A DNA stretch of 64,000 bases from Lachnospiraceae bacterium (GCA_017619295.1 JAFZSQ010000033.1:50272-114271); one strand, 5' to 3'; positions 52,246 to 60,663 are shown, counted from the stretch's first letter. Translations and numbers: made by a program. The notes: generated by a model from the sequence alone, not told the origin.

Positions 52246-53214
52246 TTAACCTAACTGAGTTCCGCAGTTTCCGCAGAATTTGTTACCGTTTGTGGGGGTT
52301 CCGCAATTGGGGCAGAATTTAGGAATGGCACCATTTCCTGCAGGTGCTGCATTCTGTGCTCCCGCATTGGCGTTATTCATCTGATTCATCATCTGCTGAC
52401 CCATCATCATGCCCATCTGCATGTTCATCATGTTGGCAGCCATGTTTCCGCCTGCATTGTTTCCCTGACCCATGCTGTCAGCCATTGCCATCTGAGTATA
52501 CTTGTTAACATCCCCAACCATTGACTGTGCAGCAGCCTTCTCCTGCATCTTGGCAACTTCTTCGGGATATGAGAAGCTCTCGATGTTAAAGTCGGTACAG
52601 GAAATACCAATCTTAAGAAGATCCATGTCAAGTTCTTCCTGAATACCTTTGGCAATGCTTCTTGCATCTGCCTGAAGGTTGAACATATCGTGACCTTCCT
52701 TGGCAATCCAGCTCATGAGAAGCTGGTCAAGTTCAGAAACGATTCTTTCCTTAACATCTTCAACAGTATACTGATTCTTAACGCCGGCAAGCTTGTCAAT
52801 CAAAACCTGATAATCGGCGATCTTAACGCTTAATACTCCGAATGCTCTAATAGGCATTCCTCCGGGAAGACCCTGTGCAGGAATGTTTATGGCATTCTTT
52901 GTGCCCCACTTTACAAGGTGCTCTTTTGTATTGATAAAGAGAACCTCGGCACGCATGCCGGAATTGAATCCGAACTTAAATCCCTTAAGTGTTGAAAGGA
53001 AAGGAATAATCTGGGTTTCGATGTCATAGCTTCCCTCGTCCTCAAAAATTCCTTCGATTCTTCCGCCATTTAAGAAGATTGCGTCCTGGCCGGGACGGAT
53101 TATGAGTTTGGAACCCTTCTTAATCTCGTCGTTATGCCATTTCCAGAACAGAATATCGTCACGGGACTCATTCCATTCAATAACGTTTAGAAGCTGGTTA
53201 GAAAAAATACCCAT
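52246..53214 (-). CDS. SPFH-domain protein with C-terminal zinc ribbon, YdjI-like
   Basis: A 322-residue protein. An SPFH/band-7-like domain covers about residues 20-230 (KLIIRPGQDAIFLNGGRIEGIF, GMPIRAFGVLSVKIADYQ). Then comes a Met/Asn/Gln-rich flexible segment (about 245-290) and a double zinc ribbon at the end (CPNCG..., CGNCG). In B. subtilis YdjI recruits the PspA protein YdjF; pspA is directly upstream here, with a 12-bp gap, so the pair is conserved. It lacks a transmembrane helix and probably docks at the membrane through partners. The ribbon may bind the PspA protein or nucleic acid. Confidence 0.85.
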   Translation of the reverse strand: MGIFSNQLLNVIEWNESRDDILFWKWHNDEIKKGSKLIIRPGQDAIFLNGGRIEGIFEDEGSYDIETQIIPFLSTLKGFKFGFNSGMRAEVLFINTKEHLVKWGTKNAINIPAQGLPGGMPIRAFGVLSVKIADYQVLIDKLAGVKNQYTVEDVKERIVSELDQLLMSWIAKEGHDMFNLQADARSIAKGIQEELDMDLLKIGISCTDFNIESFSYPEEVAKMQEKAAAQSMVGDVNKYTQMAMADSMGQGNNAGGNMAANMMNMQMGMMMGQQMMNQMNNANAGAQNAAPAGNGAIPKFCPNCGTPTNGNKFCGNCGTQLG

Positions 53215-53226
53215 TAACTCTTATCC

Positions 53227-53910
53227 TCACATTCCAAGTTCTGCTTTAAGTGCAGCAAGTTCATCATCGATTGCCTGAGCTGCCTTCTTGCCATCGTACT
53301 TCTTCTCAAGTTCTTCGAAAGACTCTTTGCTCTCGGTCTTGTTAAGCTCGTCCATAGCATCAGCTTCGTCAAGCATCTTGTTAACTTTCTCTTCCATTCT
53401 GTCAAAAGCAGCCATGTTGTTGCCTGCAGACTCAAGTCCTGAACCAAGCTGGCTCATCTTCTTCTGGGTCTCTGCAACTTTAACCTTGGTCTTTAAGGTA
53501 TCTCTCTTGCCCTTAAGAGTCTTAATATCCTCCTCGAGCTTGTCATGCATCTCACGCATCTTAGTTGCATTGGCTGCGCAGATGTCATACTGCTTCTGTA
53601 AAGCGTCAACCTTCTCGGTTAACTCGTTCTTCTTTGTAAGGAACTGACGAGCCTCGTCATCGTTGCCTGCTGCAACTGCTTTCTTGGCATAGTCAGCCAT
53701 CTTTGCTATCTCTTCTGTGCACTCATCAAGTTTACGCTTAGCAGACTTCTCCTCAGCCATAACAGCTGCTGTCTCTGCCTTAACGCTTCCGAGATCGCTC
53801 TCAAGGTTTCTTAAGTACTGGTCGATCATCTTCTCAGGATCTTCAGCCTTGTCCAGAATGCTGTTGATGTTTGCACTCATAATGTCTTTAAATCTTGTTA
53901 AAATACCCAT
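53227..53910 (-). CDS. pspA: Phage shock protein A / IM30 family
   Basis: A 227-residue coiled-coil protein that forms membrane-protecting oligomers under envelope stress. The N-terminal amphipathic segment is MGILTRFKDIMSANINSIL, followed by DPEKMIDQYLRNLESDL, the PspA signature. The rest is a continuous helical coiled coil to about residue 220. The ATG at 53910 has AGGAGG 9 nt upstream; a longer frame adds 15 residues with no support. It is the first gene of a two-gene operon with the SPFH protein. Confidence 0.93.
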   Translation of the reverse strand: MGILTRFKDIMSANINSILDKAEDPEKMIDQYLRNLESDLGSVKAETAAVMAEEKSAKRKLDECTEEIAKMADYAKKAVAAGNDDEARQFLTKKNELTEKVDALQKQYDICAANATKMREMHDKLEEDIKTLKGKRDTLKTKVKVAETQKKMSQLGSGLESAGNNMAAFDRMEEKVNKMLDEADAMDELNKTESKESFEELEKKYDGKKAAQAIDDELAALKAELGM

Positions 53911-53981
53911 TTGAAATATCCTCCTGTAGTTACTTTCGATATTCTTGTGCGGCATTATTTAATACGATTGCACGCCCATTT

Positions 53982-54010
53982 ATTATACCTCAATTCACGA
54001 GGTGTGTCGA
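53982..54010 (-). promoter_or_regulatory. Promoter of pspA inside the DUF1836 gene
   Basis: On the minus strand TCGACA (54010-54005) and TATAAT (53987-53982) are 17 bp apart. The -35 box lies within the last codons of the upstream gene, so pspA can be expressed alone. Confidence 0.75.
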
Positions 54011-54645
54011 TGATTTTCCTTCTTTTCCTTATCCTTTTCCTCTTTCGCTTTCTGCTCACTCATCATTCCGTCCACGATTTTCTCCATCATGAGCTTCTTG
54101 GTGAAAACATCAAAGCAAAGCATGCAAAGGAAGGAGAATCTCTGAAGAATTTCCTTATCTTCTTCCTTCTCGTTTACAAAGGTCTGCTTGGCTCTGTTGT
54201 ATCGCTCCACAACATCGTCCTGCAAAATCTTAACCTGCTCTCTCTCCATGGAGAAAATCTCCTTGTAGATTTCCTCAAGAGTCAAAGCTCCCTTGCCGTC
54301 ATAGTACCCTTCTATAACGGGAGCGAGCATGGTCTGAATATCGTTAATGGAAAGCATGCTCTTGAAATAGTATGTGAAAATCAGTAAAAGAACATGTTCC
54401 TTGGAGTATTTCTTCTTTATGGGCGGAGGCAATAAATCATTCTTTGTATAGTTGTTGATCATTGTCTTGGTAAGGATCTTGTCATCCCCGGGATTTCTTG
54501 TGGTACTTCTAAGCTTCCCGTCAATGAGCGTTGTTACCTGGTCCATGTAAAGATCGATGTCCGGAATATCGTCCAATTTGATGCAGTCAATTCGCTCAAC
54601 ACTGTCTACTATGCTGTTTAATAAGTCCTCCATGTCAAGTGTCAT
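53995..54645 (-). CDS. DUF1836 protein, MerR-like helix-turn-helix
   Basis: A 216-residue protein. The central region reads LTKTMINNYTKNDLLPPPIKKKYSKEHVLLLIFTYYFK. This is the DUF1836 hallmark, a MerR-like DNA-binding fold. The C-terminal 40 residues are highly charged (KAKEEKDKEKKENHRH). The target is unknown. The ATG at 54645 has GGGAGG 8 nt upstream; the earlier in-frame ATG lacks this. It is divergent from yerC, with a 7-bp-arm palindrome between them, and is followed by pspA on the same strand. Confidence 0.75.
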   Translation of the reverse strand: MTLDMEDLLNSIVDSVERIDCIKLDDIPDIDLYMDQVTTLIDGKLRSTTRNPGDDKILTKTMINNYTKNDLLPPPIKKKYSKEHVLLLIFTYYFKSMLSINDIQTMLAPVIEGYYDGKGALTLEEIYKEIFSMEREQVKILQDDVVERYNRAKQTFVNEKEEDKEILQRFSFLCMLCFDVFTKKLMMEKIVDGMMSEQKAKEEKDKEKKENHRHTS

Positions 54646-54716
54646 ATTCCAATCCTCCCTTTTATGCACTCTCGCCATTATATGATACAGTATTTGAAAC
54701 CACGTTGCAAGGAGAG

Positions 54717-54737
54717 TTGTTCGGAAAATTCGAACAA
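54717..54737. promoter_or_regulatory. Inverted repeat between DUF1836 and yerC genes
   Basis: TTGTTCG (54717-54723) and CGAACAA (54731-54737) are perfectly complementary with a 7-nt centre. The overlapping GAACAATGTTC (54732-54742) forms a second palindrome. The location between divergent regulators and just before the yerC -35 fits an operator. Confidence 0.45.
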
Positions 54738-54742
54738 TGTTC

Positions 54743-54771
54743 TTTACTTTAAAACTTTAGTATGTTAAAAT
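54743..54771 (+). promoter_or_regulatory. Promoter of yerC
   Basis: TTTACT (54743-54748) and TAAAAT (54766-54771) are spaced by 17 bp, with a 53-bp leader before the ATG. Confidence 0.6.
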
Positions 54772-54824
54772 GTGAGTGTATTGGGTAAGACATACGGAGT
54801 TACTAAAAATTGTGAGGTATCGTT

Positions 54825-55115
54825 ATGAACAAAAAGATTAAGACAGAAGCTGTTGATTTCTTATTTGATGCTATCCTTACTTTAAAAGACAGAGATGAGT
54901 GCTACAGCTTTTTCGAAGATCTGTGTACCGTTAATGAGCTCCTTTCACTTTCACAGCGTTTCGAAGTTGCAGCAATGCTCAGAGAGCACAGAACATATCT
55001 GGAAATTGCTGAGAAGACCGGAGCTTCCACCGCTACCATAAGCCGTGTTAACAGATCACTTAACTACGGAAACGATGGTTACGATATGACTTTTGACAGA
55101 TTGGGAAAGAAATAG
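54825..55115 (+). CDS. yerC: TrpR-like regulator, YerC/YecD family
   Basis: A 96-residue all-helical DNA-binding protein. Segment SLSQRFEVAAMLREHRTYLEIAEKTGASTATISRVNRSL is the TrpR-type helix-turn-helix of the YerC/YecD group (the family is about 95-105 residues). The regulon is not established. It is monocistronic. Confidence 0.9.
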   Translation: MNKKIKTEAVDFLFDAILTLKDRDECYSFFEDLCTVNELLSLSQRFEVAAMLREHRTYLEIAEKTGASTATISRVNRSLNYGNDGYDMTFDRLGKK

Positions 55116-55130
55116 AATCAGACAAATAAA

Positions 55131-55154
55131 GCGGGCGAAATCGCCCGCTCTTTT
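55131..55154. terminator. Bidirectional terminator
   Basis: GCGGGCGA pairs with TCGCCCGC around a 2-base centre. It is followed by TCTTTT on the plus strand and TTTATTT on the minus strand. It serves yerC and the convergent bactofilin gene. Confidence 0.82.
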
Positions 55155-55165
55155 GTTGCAATAAA

Positions 55166-55651
55166 TTATTCTGCTTTCTCTTCTTTAGCTTCTTCCTTAG
55201 GCTCTTCCTTAACTTCTTCCTTAGGTTCAGCAGGCTTTCTGCCTCTCTTCTTGGGCTCTTTCTTCTCTTCCTGCTTCTCTTCTGCAGGCTTCTCCTCTGA
55301 AGCGCTCACCCCTGACATGGTTGAACGGCCGTTGAAAACAGCTTTCTCATCCACAACCAAAACCTCTGTTGTGATATCACCCTTAACATTGGCTGTGTCC
55401 ATAAGCTGAACTTTTCCCTTAGCCTTGATGCTTCCGGTAACTGTTCCGCCAATCATTGCTGCCTCTGCCTCAATGTCACCGTTAACGATAGCCTTCTCAC
55501 CAAGAATCAAAAGACCCTTTACCTTGACGCCGCCCTTAACTTCGCCGTCAATTCTTGCTGAATCAGGAGCATTAAAGTCTCCGCCAAGTACAGCACCCTT
55601 GCAAATAATTGTGCTAACTTTGCCGTCAAATTTGTACTTCTTTCTCATCAT
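55166..55651 (-). CDS. Bactofilin with AT-hook-like basic tail
   Basis: A 161-residue cytoskeletal protein. The bactofilin beta-helix spans about residues 12-110 (GGDFNAPDSARIDGEVKGGVKV, then repeating turns). The tail, about 50 residues, is rich in Lys, Glu and Pro and contains PKKRGRKPAEP, an AT-hook-like motif. The tail could bind DNA or a partner. Bactofilins help shape cells and often neighbour peptidoglycan peptidases; here an M23-type gene is directly upstream. AGGAGG precedes the ATG. Confidence 0.88.
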   Translation of the reverse strand: MMRKKYKFDGKVSTIICKGAVLGGDFNAPDSARIDGEVKGGVKVKGLLILGEKAIVNGDIEAEAAMIGGTVTGSIKAKGKVQLMDTANVKGDITTEVLVVDEKAVFNGRSTMSGVSASEEKPAEEKQEEKKEPKKRGRKPAEPKEEVKEEPKEEAKEEKAE

Positions 55652-55667
55652 ATATTCCTCCTCCGTG

Positions 55668-56465
55668 TTAGCCGCTTATAGAAATCAAATCCATGGGGTT
55701 GATGTAAGCACTGTCCTGCTTAATCTGATAACCCAATGTAGTGTTTTCTGAGCCGATTACATATATTAAATCGCCCTGGGTAATTTCATCTCCCTCCTTA
55801 ACCTTGGGAGTTCCCTCGTTAAGGTAGTAGGAAATGTATCCGTTACCGTGGTCGATAACTACCTGATTTCCATAATTGACATCTTCATCAACAAGAATTA
55901 CCGTTCCGGAACCTGAAGCAACTACCGTAGATCCTTCCTCTGCGGTAAAAACCACTATAGGATCTCCAATTGCCTGAGCCTGGCCGGGATGCTGGATAAC
56001 TGCACCCGTGGCCTCAAAAAGCATGTCTGCAATGGCTGTTATGGTATCCGTCTCCTTGGCCTGGGCTGAACCTGTCAAAGGGAATTCTGAGGGGATATGC
56101 ATCTTCTCCCTCTCCTCATTCAGTGCGTTCTCAGCCTGAACCTTGGAATTAAGCGTCTCGCTTAAAAGTTTAACCTTGTTTCCCAGTTCTTCGTTCTCAA
56201 TCTCGAGTCTGGCTTTCTCCAGGGACAGATCTTCGATTGTTCTGGAGTGTTCAATGCTTTGTTTAGCGAAGAAATCATAAATTCTTGCTTCATATATTCC
56301 AAATCCGATCATTGCTCCAAGTATTACGCAGAACAGAACAACAAGGAATTTGTATAGTCCGTTATTCAGTTTTATCTGTTTAACCTCGCCATCGGCTTCA
56401 TCGGTAGTAAATACAATGTAGCGGGTTTTCTTTTGCTTATGTTTCTTACTGAAAAAATAATCCAA
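55668..56465 (-). CDS. M23/LytM-like membrane protein, probably catalytically inactive
   Basis: A 265-residue protein with a cytoplasmic basic N-terminus, one helix (about residues 38-62, FLVVLFCVILGAMIGFGIY), a coiled coil (about 75-120) and a C-terminal LytM fold. The expected Zn ligands are replaced: the usual HxxxD start is not seen, HLN-type is YYLNEG, and HFEI is GYQI. Like EnvC or the B. subtilis SpoIIQ, it would be a non-enzymatic partner. Its neighbour is bactofilin, a common pairing. Start choice: the TTG at 56465 has GGAGG 8 nt upstream, whereas the open frame's first TTG at 56483 overlaps that site. Confidence 0.78.
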   Translation of the reverse strand: MDYFFSKKHKQKKTRYIVFTTDEADGEVKQIKLNNGLYKFLVVLFCVILGAMIGFGIYEARIYDFFAKQSIEHSRTIEDLSLEKARLEIENEELGNKVKLLSETLNSKVQAENALNEEREKMHIPSEFPLTGSAQAKETDTITAIADMLFEATGAVIQHPGQAQAIGDPIVVFTAEEGSTVVASGSGTVILVDEDVNYGNQVVIDHGNGYISYYLNEGTPKVKEGDEITQGDLIYVIGSENTTLGYQIKQDSAYINPMDLISISG

Positions 56466-56555
56466 AAAAGTCACCTCCGGCAAACTTTAATAATTTTACC
56501 ACAGATGACTTGTTTCGTACAGGAAATTTAACAAATTTGTAACATTTGACGATAC

Positions 56556-57605
56556 TTAAGTATCAAGTTCCATGTCTCCGCTCTTAATAAGTCCGGCTTT
56601 ACGCATAACTTCGGATATGGCAAAAGCAACAACTCCGGGAAGAACAAAATGCATTATCACTATAAGTGAAATTGCAAGTCCGGGAGCCATTCCGCCCTCA
56701 ACCATGGAGCCGTAAGCGGCAATCTGACCTACAAATCCCGCAGAACCCATTCCCGAACCAACAGGAGTACTTGTCATTTTAAGTACTGCGCTGGCAACAG
56801 GACCAAGAATCGCACTGGATATTATTGCAGGCAGCCAGATAATGGGCTTTTTCACAATGTTGGGAACCTGAAGCATGCTGGTTCCCACGCCCTGGGCAAC
56901 AAGGCCGCCAAAGCCGTTCTCTCTGAAGCTTGCAACCGCAAATCCAACCATGTTACAGCAGCATCCGATTGTAGCCGCACCTGCTGCAAGTCCCGAAATA
57001 CCCATGGAAATACCGATGGCTGCTGAACTGATGGGAAGTGTAAGAATCATTCCCATAAGAACAGATACAATGATTCCGCCCACAATAGGATGAGCTTCAA
57101 CGTTGATATTTACAAGGTTTCCCAAGAAAGCCATGAACTTACTGATGGGAGGTCCCATAATAAATCCTGCGGCAGCACCGGTACCGATGGCCACAAGGGG
57201 TGTAACGAGAATATCTACTTTTGTTTTGCCTGCCACAAGATGTCCAAGCTTAATTGCGACAATTGCAGCAATAAATGCACCTAAAGGTTCACCCGGAGCT
57301 CCAAGAGTGTATCCTTCCATTGCAGCGACACCGGGAAACGCCCCAATCATGCCTGCTACAGCAGATGATACGGTCACAAGAGGACCCTCTTTAAATTTGC
57401 TGGCAACTCCGACAGCTATTCCCGCGCCTGTAAGAGTCTTGGCAACCTTTGCAACTGCCCCTATATACACACCGGCATCTCCGCCGATCAATGTTCCGAT
57501 CTGTGCAATGATGGTTCCGATAATAAGCGTTGAGAAAAGGCCAAGAGCCATTCCGCTTAAACCATCAATGAAGATTTCATTCAAAAATTTGGTTAATTTT
57601 TTCAT
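56556..57605 (-). CDS. PTS-IIC-like membrane protein (PTS_EIIC_2 family)
   Basis: A 349-residue membrane protein with about ten helices, very rich in Gly and Ala. FIDGLSGMALGLFSTLIIGTII at the N-terminus and GMGSAGFVGQI near 280 match the PF13303-type 'EIIC_2' group. These are not associated with EIIA/EIIB domains, and none is adjacent here. Transport of an unknown compound is likely. The ATG at 57605 has TAGGAG nearby; a longer frame begins 81 bp upstream without one. It is monocistronic; the 72 bp after it hold the promoter region of the M23 gene with an extended -10 (TGGTAAAAT, 56501-56493). Confidence 0.78.
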   Translation of the reverse strand: MKKLTKFLNEIFIDGLSGMALGLFSTLIIGTIIAQIGTLIGGDAGVYIGAVAKVAKTLTGAGIAVGVASKFKEGPLVTVSSAVAGMIGAFPGVAAMEGYTLGAPGEPLGAFIAAIVAIKLGHLVAGKTKVDILVTPLVAIGTGAAAGFIMGPPISKFMAFLGNLVNINVEAHPIVGGIIVSVLMGMILTLPISSAAIGISMGISGLAAGAATIGCCCNMVGFAVASFRENGFGGLVAQGVGTSMLQVPNIVKKPIIWLPAIISSAILGPVASAVLKMTSTPVGSGMGSAGFVGQIAAYGSMVEGGMAPGLAISLIVIMHFVLPGVVAFAISEVMRKAGLIKSGDMELDT

Positions 57606-57811
57606 ACTCACTCTCCTATAATGTCTGCTCACTGTAATTACACCTGTCAAGTCCACTGTCTTGTCAGTCACCGAGGAGTTTAGCATAAGTGCACAAAAAA
57701 ATCAACGCTTCTGCTTGAATTTTCTTTACTTTTAGAAAATTTGATGATAAAATGATGATGTTGTAATGGTGCAACATATTTATTTTTTTTATTTTCCGGA
57801 GGTATTCTATA

Positions 57812-58012
57812 ATGAACAAAGGTACAGTGAAATGGTTTAACAACCAAAAAGGTTACGGTTTCATCTCTGATGAGGCTGGAAACGACGTATTCGTACACTA
57901 CTCAGGTCTTAACATGGAAGGCTTCAAGTCTCTCGAAGAAGGCCAGGCTGTTGAGTACGATGTTGTTAACGGCGAGAAGGGACCTCAGGCTGTAAACGTA
58001 ACAAAGCTCTAA
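57812..58012 (+). CDS. cspA: Cold-shock protein, CspA family
   Basis: A 66-residue single-domain RNA/DNA chaperone. RNP1 is KGYGFIS and RNP2 is VFVHYS, both intact. CCGGAGG lies before the ATG. The 206 bp upstream hold an AT-rich leader with a small stem (ATGTTG 57758-57763 with CAACAT 57772-57777). This may be a temperature-sensitive leader as in other csp genes, but the sequence alone cannot show it. Confidence 0.95.
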   Translation: MNKGTVKWFNNQKGYGFISDEAGNDVFVHYSGLNMEGFKSLEEGQAVEYDVVNGEKGPQAVNVTKL

Positions 58013-58132
58013 GATTTACTCTTACAGCACTATTAATCGGATAACCTAACCTGTTTTTAATATATAAATTGGAAATTTTGTTTTTTGATTTTTTTATTAA
58101 GAAGTAACGATTTGGTCAGATGATTAAGAACT

Positions 58133-58163
58133 AAAGGGATTGGCAGATGCCAATCCCTTTTTT
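58133..58163. terminator. Terminator of cspA, probably shared with the hisA unit
   Basis: Stem AAAGGGATTGGCA pairs with TGCCAATCCCTTT around a 2-nt centre, followed by T residues. The minus-strand hisA region ends 4 bases to the right, and the A run gives a T tract for that strand. Confidence 0.88.
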
Positions 58164-58166
58164 CGT

Positions 58167-58933
58167 CTACATGAGTTTCAATATCTCTTCTATCTCCAGC
58201 TCGCCTCCGAAGATCTTCAAGGCGCTGCCTACGGTGACATTTATCTTGGAATCACCGATTTCCTTAAGGAGCTTGATGTCATTATAGGAATGAACTCCTC
58301 CGGCGTAGGTTACGGGAAGTGTCTCCCATGCTGCAAGGCTTTCAGCCAGGTCTCTTTCGATTCCCTCTGCTTTACCTTCCACATCAACGGCATGAATCAA
58401 AAACTCATCACAGTATGCTCCAAACTCTTCCATCAAAGCCTCAGTTATTGCGATGTGGCTTAACTTCTGCCATCTGTCTGTGGCAATTACATAACCTAAG
58501 GGTGTCCACTTACAGCTAAGGTCAAGGACAATGTGCTCCTTTCCCACTGTATCAACCAGTTTCTTTAAATTGTCGTAATTGATCAGTCCGTCCTTAAACA
58601 CATAGGATGTGACAATTACATGGCTTGCTCCTGCATCAAGAAAAGCCGCTGCACTGTCGGCATCAATGCCACCGCCTATCTGGAATCCTCCGGGATAGGC
58701 CTTAAGCGCTTTAACGGCTTCCTCCTTCGAGGCTTCATACTCAGGCGTACCCACCTTATTAAGAATAATAATGTGTCCGCCCTTAAGCCCTAATCTTTGT
58801 ATAAGCCGGCATAGTACTCTGCGCCCTGCTCAGAGATAAAGTTCTCCTGAACCTTTCCCTTGTCGCTCAGAGTACTTCCGACGATTTGTTTAACATGACC
58901 ATCGTGAATATCGATACACGGTCTAAATTGCAT
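58167..58933 (-). pseudogene. hisA: hisA (ProFAR isomerase, HIS6-type), single frameshift
   Basis: Two reading frames together encode one HisA/HIS6-like protein of about 254 residues. The first frame starts at ATG 58933 ([20 protein letters not shown]...) and stops at TAG 58790-58792 after ...YYAGLYKD. The second frame (58167-58754 plus earlier codons) resumes [21 protein letters not shown]. Joining them with one extra T (GATTAGGG read as GATTTAGGG) restores YKDLGLKGG, as expected of the eukaryotic-like HIS6 group. Catalytic features such as PGGFQIGGGIDADSA and the C-terminal TVGSALKIFGGE remain. The cause could be a real mutation, a sequencing error or unusual recoding. It lies 19 bp after dapB. 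Confidence 0.8.
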
Positions 58934-58952
58934 TATCCTTCACCTTTTAATT

Positions 58953-59708
58953 CTAGCCTATAACATCAGACATATCGTACAGGCCGGGACCCTTTCCTTT
59001 GAGGAACTTGGCTGCTTCAATCGCTCCTTTTGCGAATACTCCCTTTGAGTAAGCTCTGTGGGAAAAAGTAATAACCTCATCATTTCCCGCAAAAATTATA
59101 TCATGGTCACCCGGTATTGTGCCACCCCTTACGGCGCTTATCCCGATTTCCTTTACCGGACGCTTCTCACTCCTAGTGGAGCGATCGTATACATATTCAT
59201 ACTCTTTGTTTAATTCCTCATTGATGGAATCTGCGAGAGCCAAAGCTGTTCCGCTTGGTGCATCTTTCTTAAGGTTATGGTGTTTCTCCACAATCTCGAT
59301 GTCGAATCCTGCGGGTGCAAAGGTCTTTGTGGCTTCCTTCAATAACTTTAAAAGCACGTTGATTCCGAGAGACATGTTGGCGGAACGAAGAATTGCCACC
59401 TTCCCACTTGCCTCGTTTATCTTTGAAAGCTGCTCCTCGGTGTAACCTGTGGTGCAAAGGGCGCAAGGGACGTTTTTGCCTATACAATACTCAAGCACAT
59501 CATCAAGTGCCTTAGGGGAGGAAAAATCCACTAATACCTCCGCAGCCTCCTTACACTCGGAAAGGCTCGCGTAGACGGGGTAGGTTTTGCTCTCCTGGTT
59601 GAAGGCGTCGATTCCTGCCACAATCTCGATATCTTTATCCTCGGCCACAAGATTTGTGATGGTCTGACCCATCTTGCCGTTGCAGCCGTTCATTATCATT
59701 CGTACCAT
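58953..59708 (-). CDS. dapB: 4-hydroxy-tetrahydrodipicolinate reductase
   Basis: A 251-residue NAD(P)H-dependent enzyme, the second step from aspartate semialdehyde to lysine and diaminopimelate. The nucleotide loop is MNGCNGKMGQ and the catalytic/substrate motif is EKHHNLKKDAPSGTAL. It is slightly shorter than E. coli DapB (273). It follows dapA after 19 bp and precedes hisA. Confidence 0.95.
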   Translation of the reverse strand: MVRMIMNGCNGKMGQTITNLVAEDKDIEIVAGIDAFNQESKTYPVYASLSECKEAAEVLVDFSSPKALDDVLEYCIGKNVPCALCTTGYTEEQLSKINEASGKVAILRSANMSLGINVLLKLLKEATKTFAPAGFDIEIVEKHHNLKKDAPSGTALALADSINEELNKEYEYVYDRSTRSEKRPVKEIGISAVRGGTIPGDHDIIFAGNDEVITFSHRAYSKGVFAKGAIEAAKFLKGKGPGLYDMSDVIG

Positions 59709-59727
59709 CTTCTACCTCTTAATCAAA

Positions 59728-60612
59728 TTAAAGGATTCCGTAGTTCTTCATGGCTTTCTTAAGAACTTCCACGTGGTCAGGCTCCATCTCTGTAAGAGGA
59801 AGTCTCAAAGGACCTGCGTTATAGCCAAGAAGTGAAACTGCCTTCTTAACGGGAATGGGGTTAACCTCACAGAACAGTGCATCGATAAGCTCGATGGCCT
59901 GGCACTGAAGTTTTGCAGCCTTAGCTGTATCTCCGTCAAAGAAAGCCTGGCATATATCATGAGTCTGCTTGGGAGCCACGTTTGAAAGAACTGAGATAAC
60001 TCCAAGTCCGCCAAGGGACATGATGGGAATAATCTGATCGTCGTTTCCTGAGTAAATCTCAACCTTTCCGTCAGCCATAGCAGCGAGTTTTGCAATCTGT
60101 GAAATGTTTCCGCTTGCTTCCTTAATACCTACGATATTCTTCACATCTGTGCAAAGTTTCACAACTGTTGCGGGAAGAATGTTGCAGCCGGTTCTTCCGG
60201 GTACGTTGTAGAGGATGCAGGGGATTTTGACCGCATCAGCTGTCTGTTTGAAGTGCTGATACAGGCCGCCCTGTGTGGCTTTATTGTAATAAGGTGATAC
60301 AAGAAGAAGTGCATCTGCTCCGTACTTCTCTGCCTCTGTTGAAAGGTAGATTGCTGTCTCTGTGCTGTTGGAGCCTGTTCCTGCGATAACGGGAACTCTC
60401 TTATTAACCACTTCTACGCAATACTTGATAACATCCAGATGCTCCTCGTGGGAAAGTGTGGATGCCTCACCTGTTGTTCCGCAAATAACAATGGCGTCGG
60501 TGGAATTTGCAATCTGGAACTCGATAAGTTTTGCGAGTTCATCATAATTAACACTTCCATCCTGATTCATTGGGGTTACGATTGCAACCGCCGCTCCTTT
60601 AAATACTGACAT
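59728..60612 (-). CDS. dapA: 4-hydroxy-tetrahydrodipicolinate synthase
   Basis: A 294-residue TIM-barrel aldolase that condenses pyruvate with aspartate semialdehyde. The Schiff-base Lys is in IVGIKEASGN, the catalytic Tyr is in CILYNVPGRTG, and the substrate loop is GTTGEASTL. AAGGAGG sits 7 nt before the ATG. It is the first gene of a lysine-riboswitch-controlled unit, with the terminator 52 bases upstream of the start codon. Confidence 0.96.
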   Translation of the reverse strand: MSVFKGAAVAIVTPMNQDGSVNYDELAKLIEFQIANSTDAIVICGTTGEASTLSHEEHLDVIKYCVEVVNKRVPVIAGTGSNSTETAIYLSTEAEKYGADALLLVSPYYNKATQGGLYQHFKQTADAVKIPCILYNVPGRTGCNILPATVVKLCTDVKNIVGIKEASGNISQIAKLAAMADGKVEIYSGNDDQIIPIMSLGGLGVISVLSNVAPKQTHDICQAFFDGDTAKAAKLQCQAIELIDALFCEVNPIPVKKAVSLLGYNAGPLRLPLTEMEPDHVEVLKKAMKNYGIL

Positions 60613-60663
60613 TTCATGTCCTCCTTATTTTGAAATAAGGGCTTTAGCTTCATTTCTGAGTAC

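Noticed and set aside
54731-54744. A possible LexA (SOS) box, CGAAC...GTTC
   Set aside because: The gap between GAAC and GTTC is three bases instead of the four in the Gram-positive LexA box, and the neighbouring genes are not SOS genes.
57103-57621. A 172-codon open frame on the plus strand
   Set aside because: It is antisense to the PTS-IIC-like gene, and its Pro/Ala-rich translation is what the reverse of a Gly/Ala-rich membrane protein gives.
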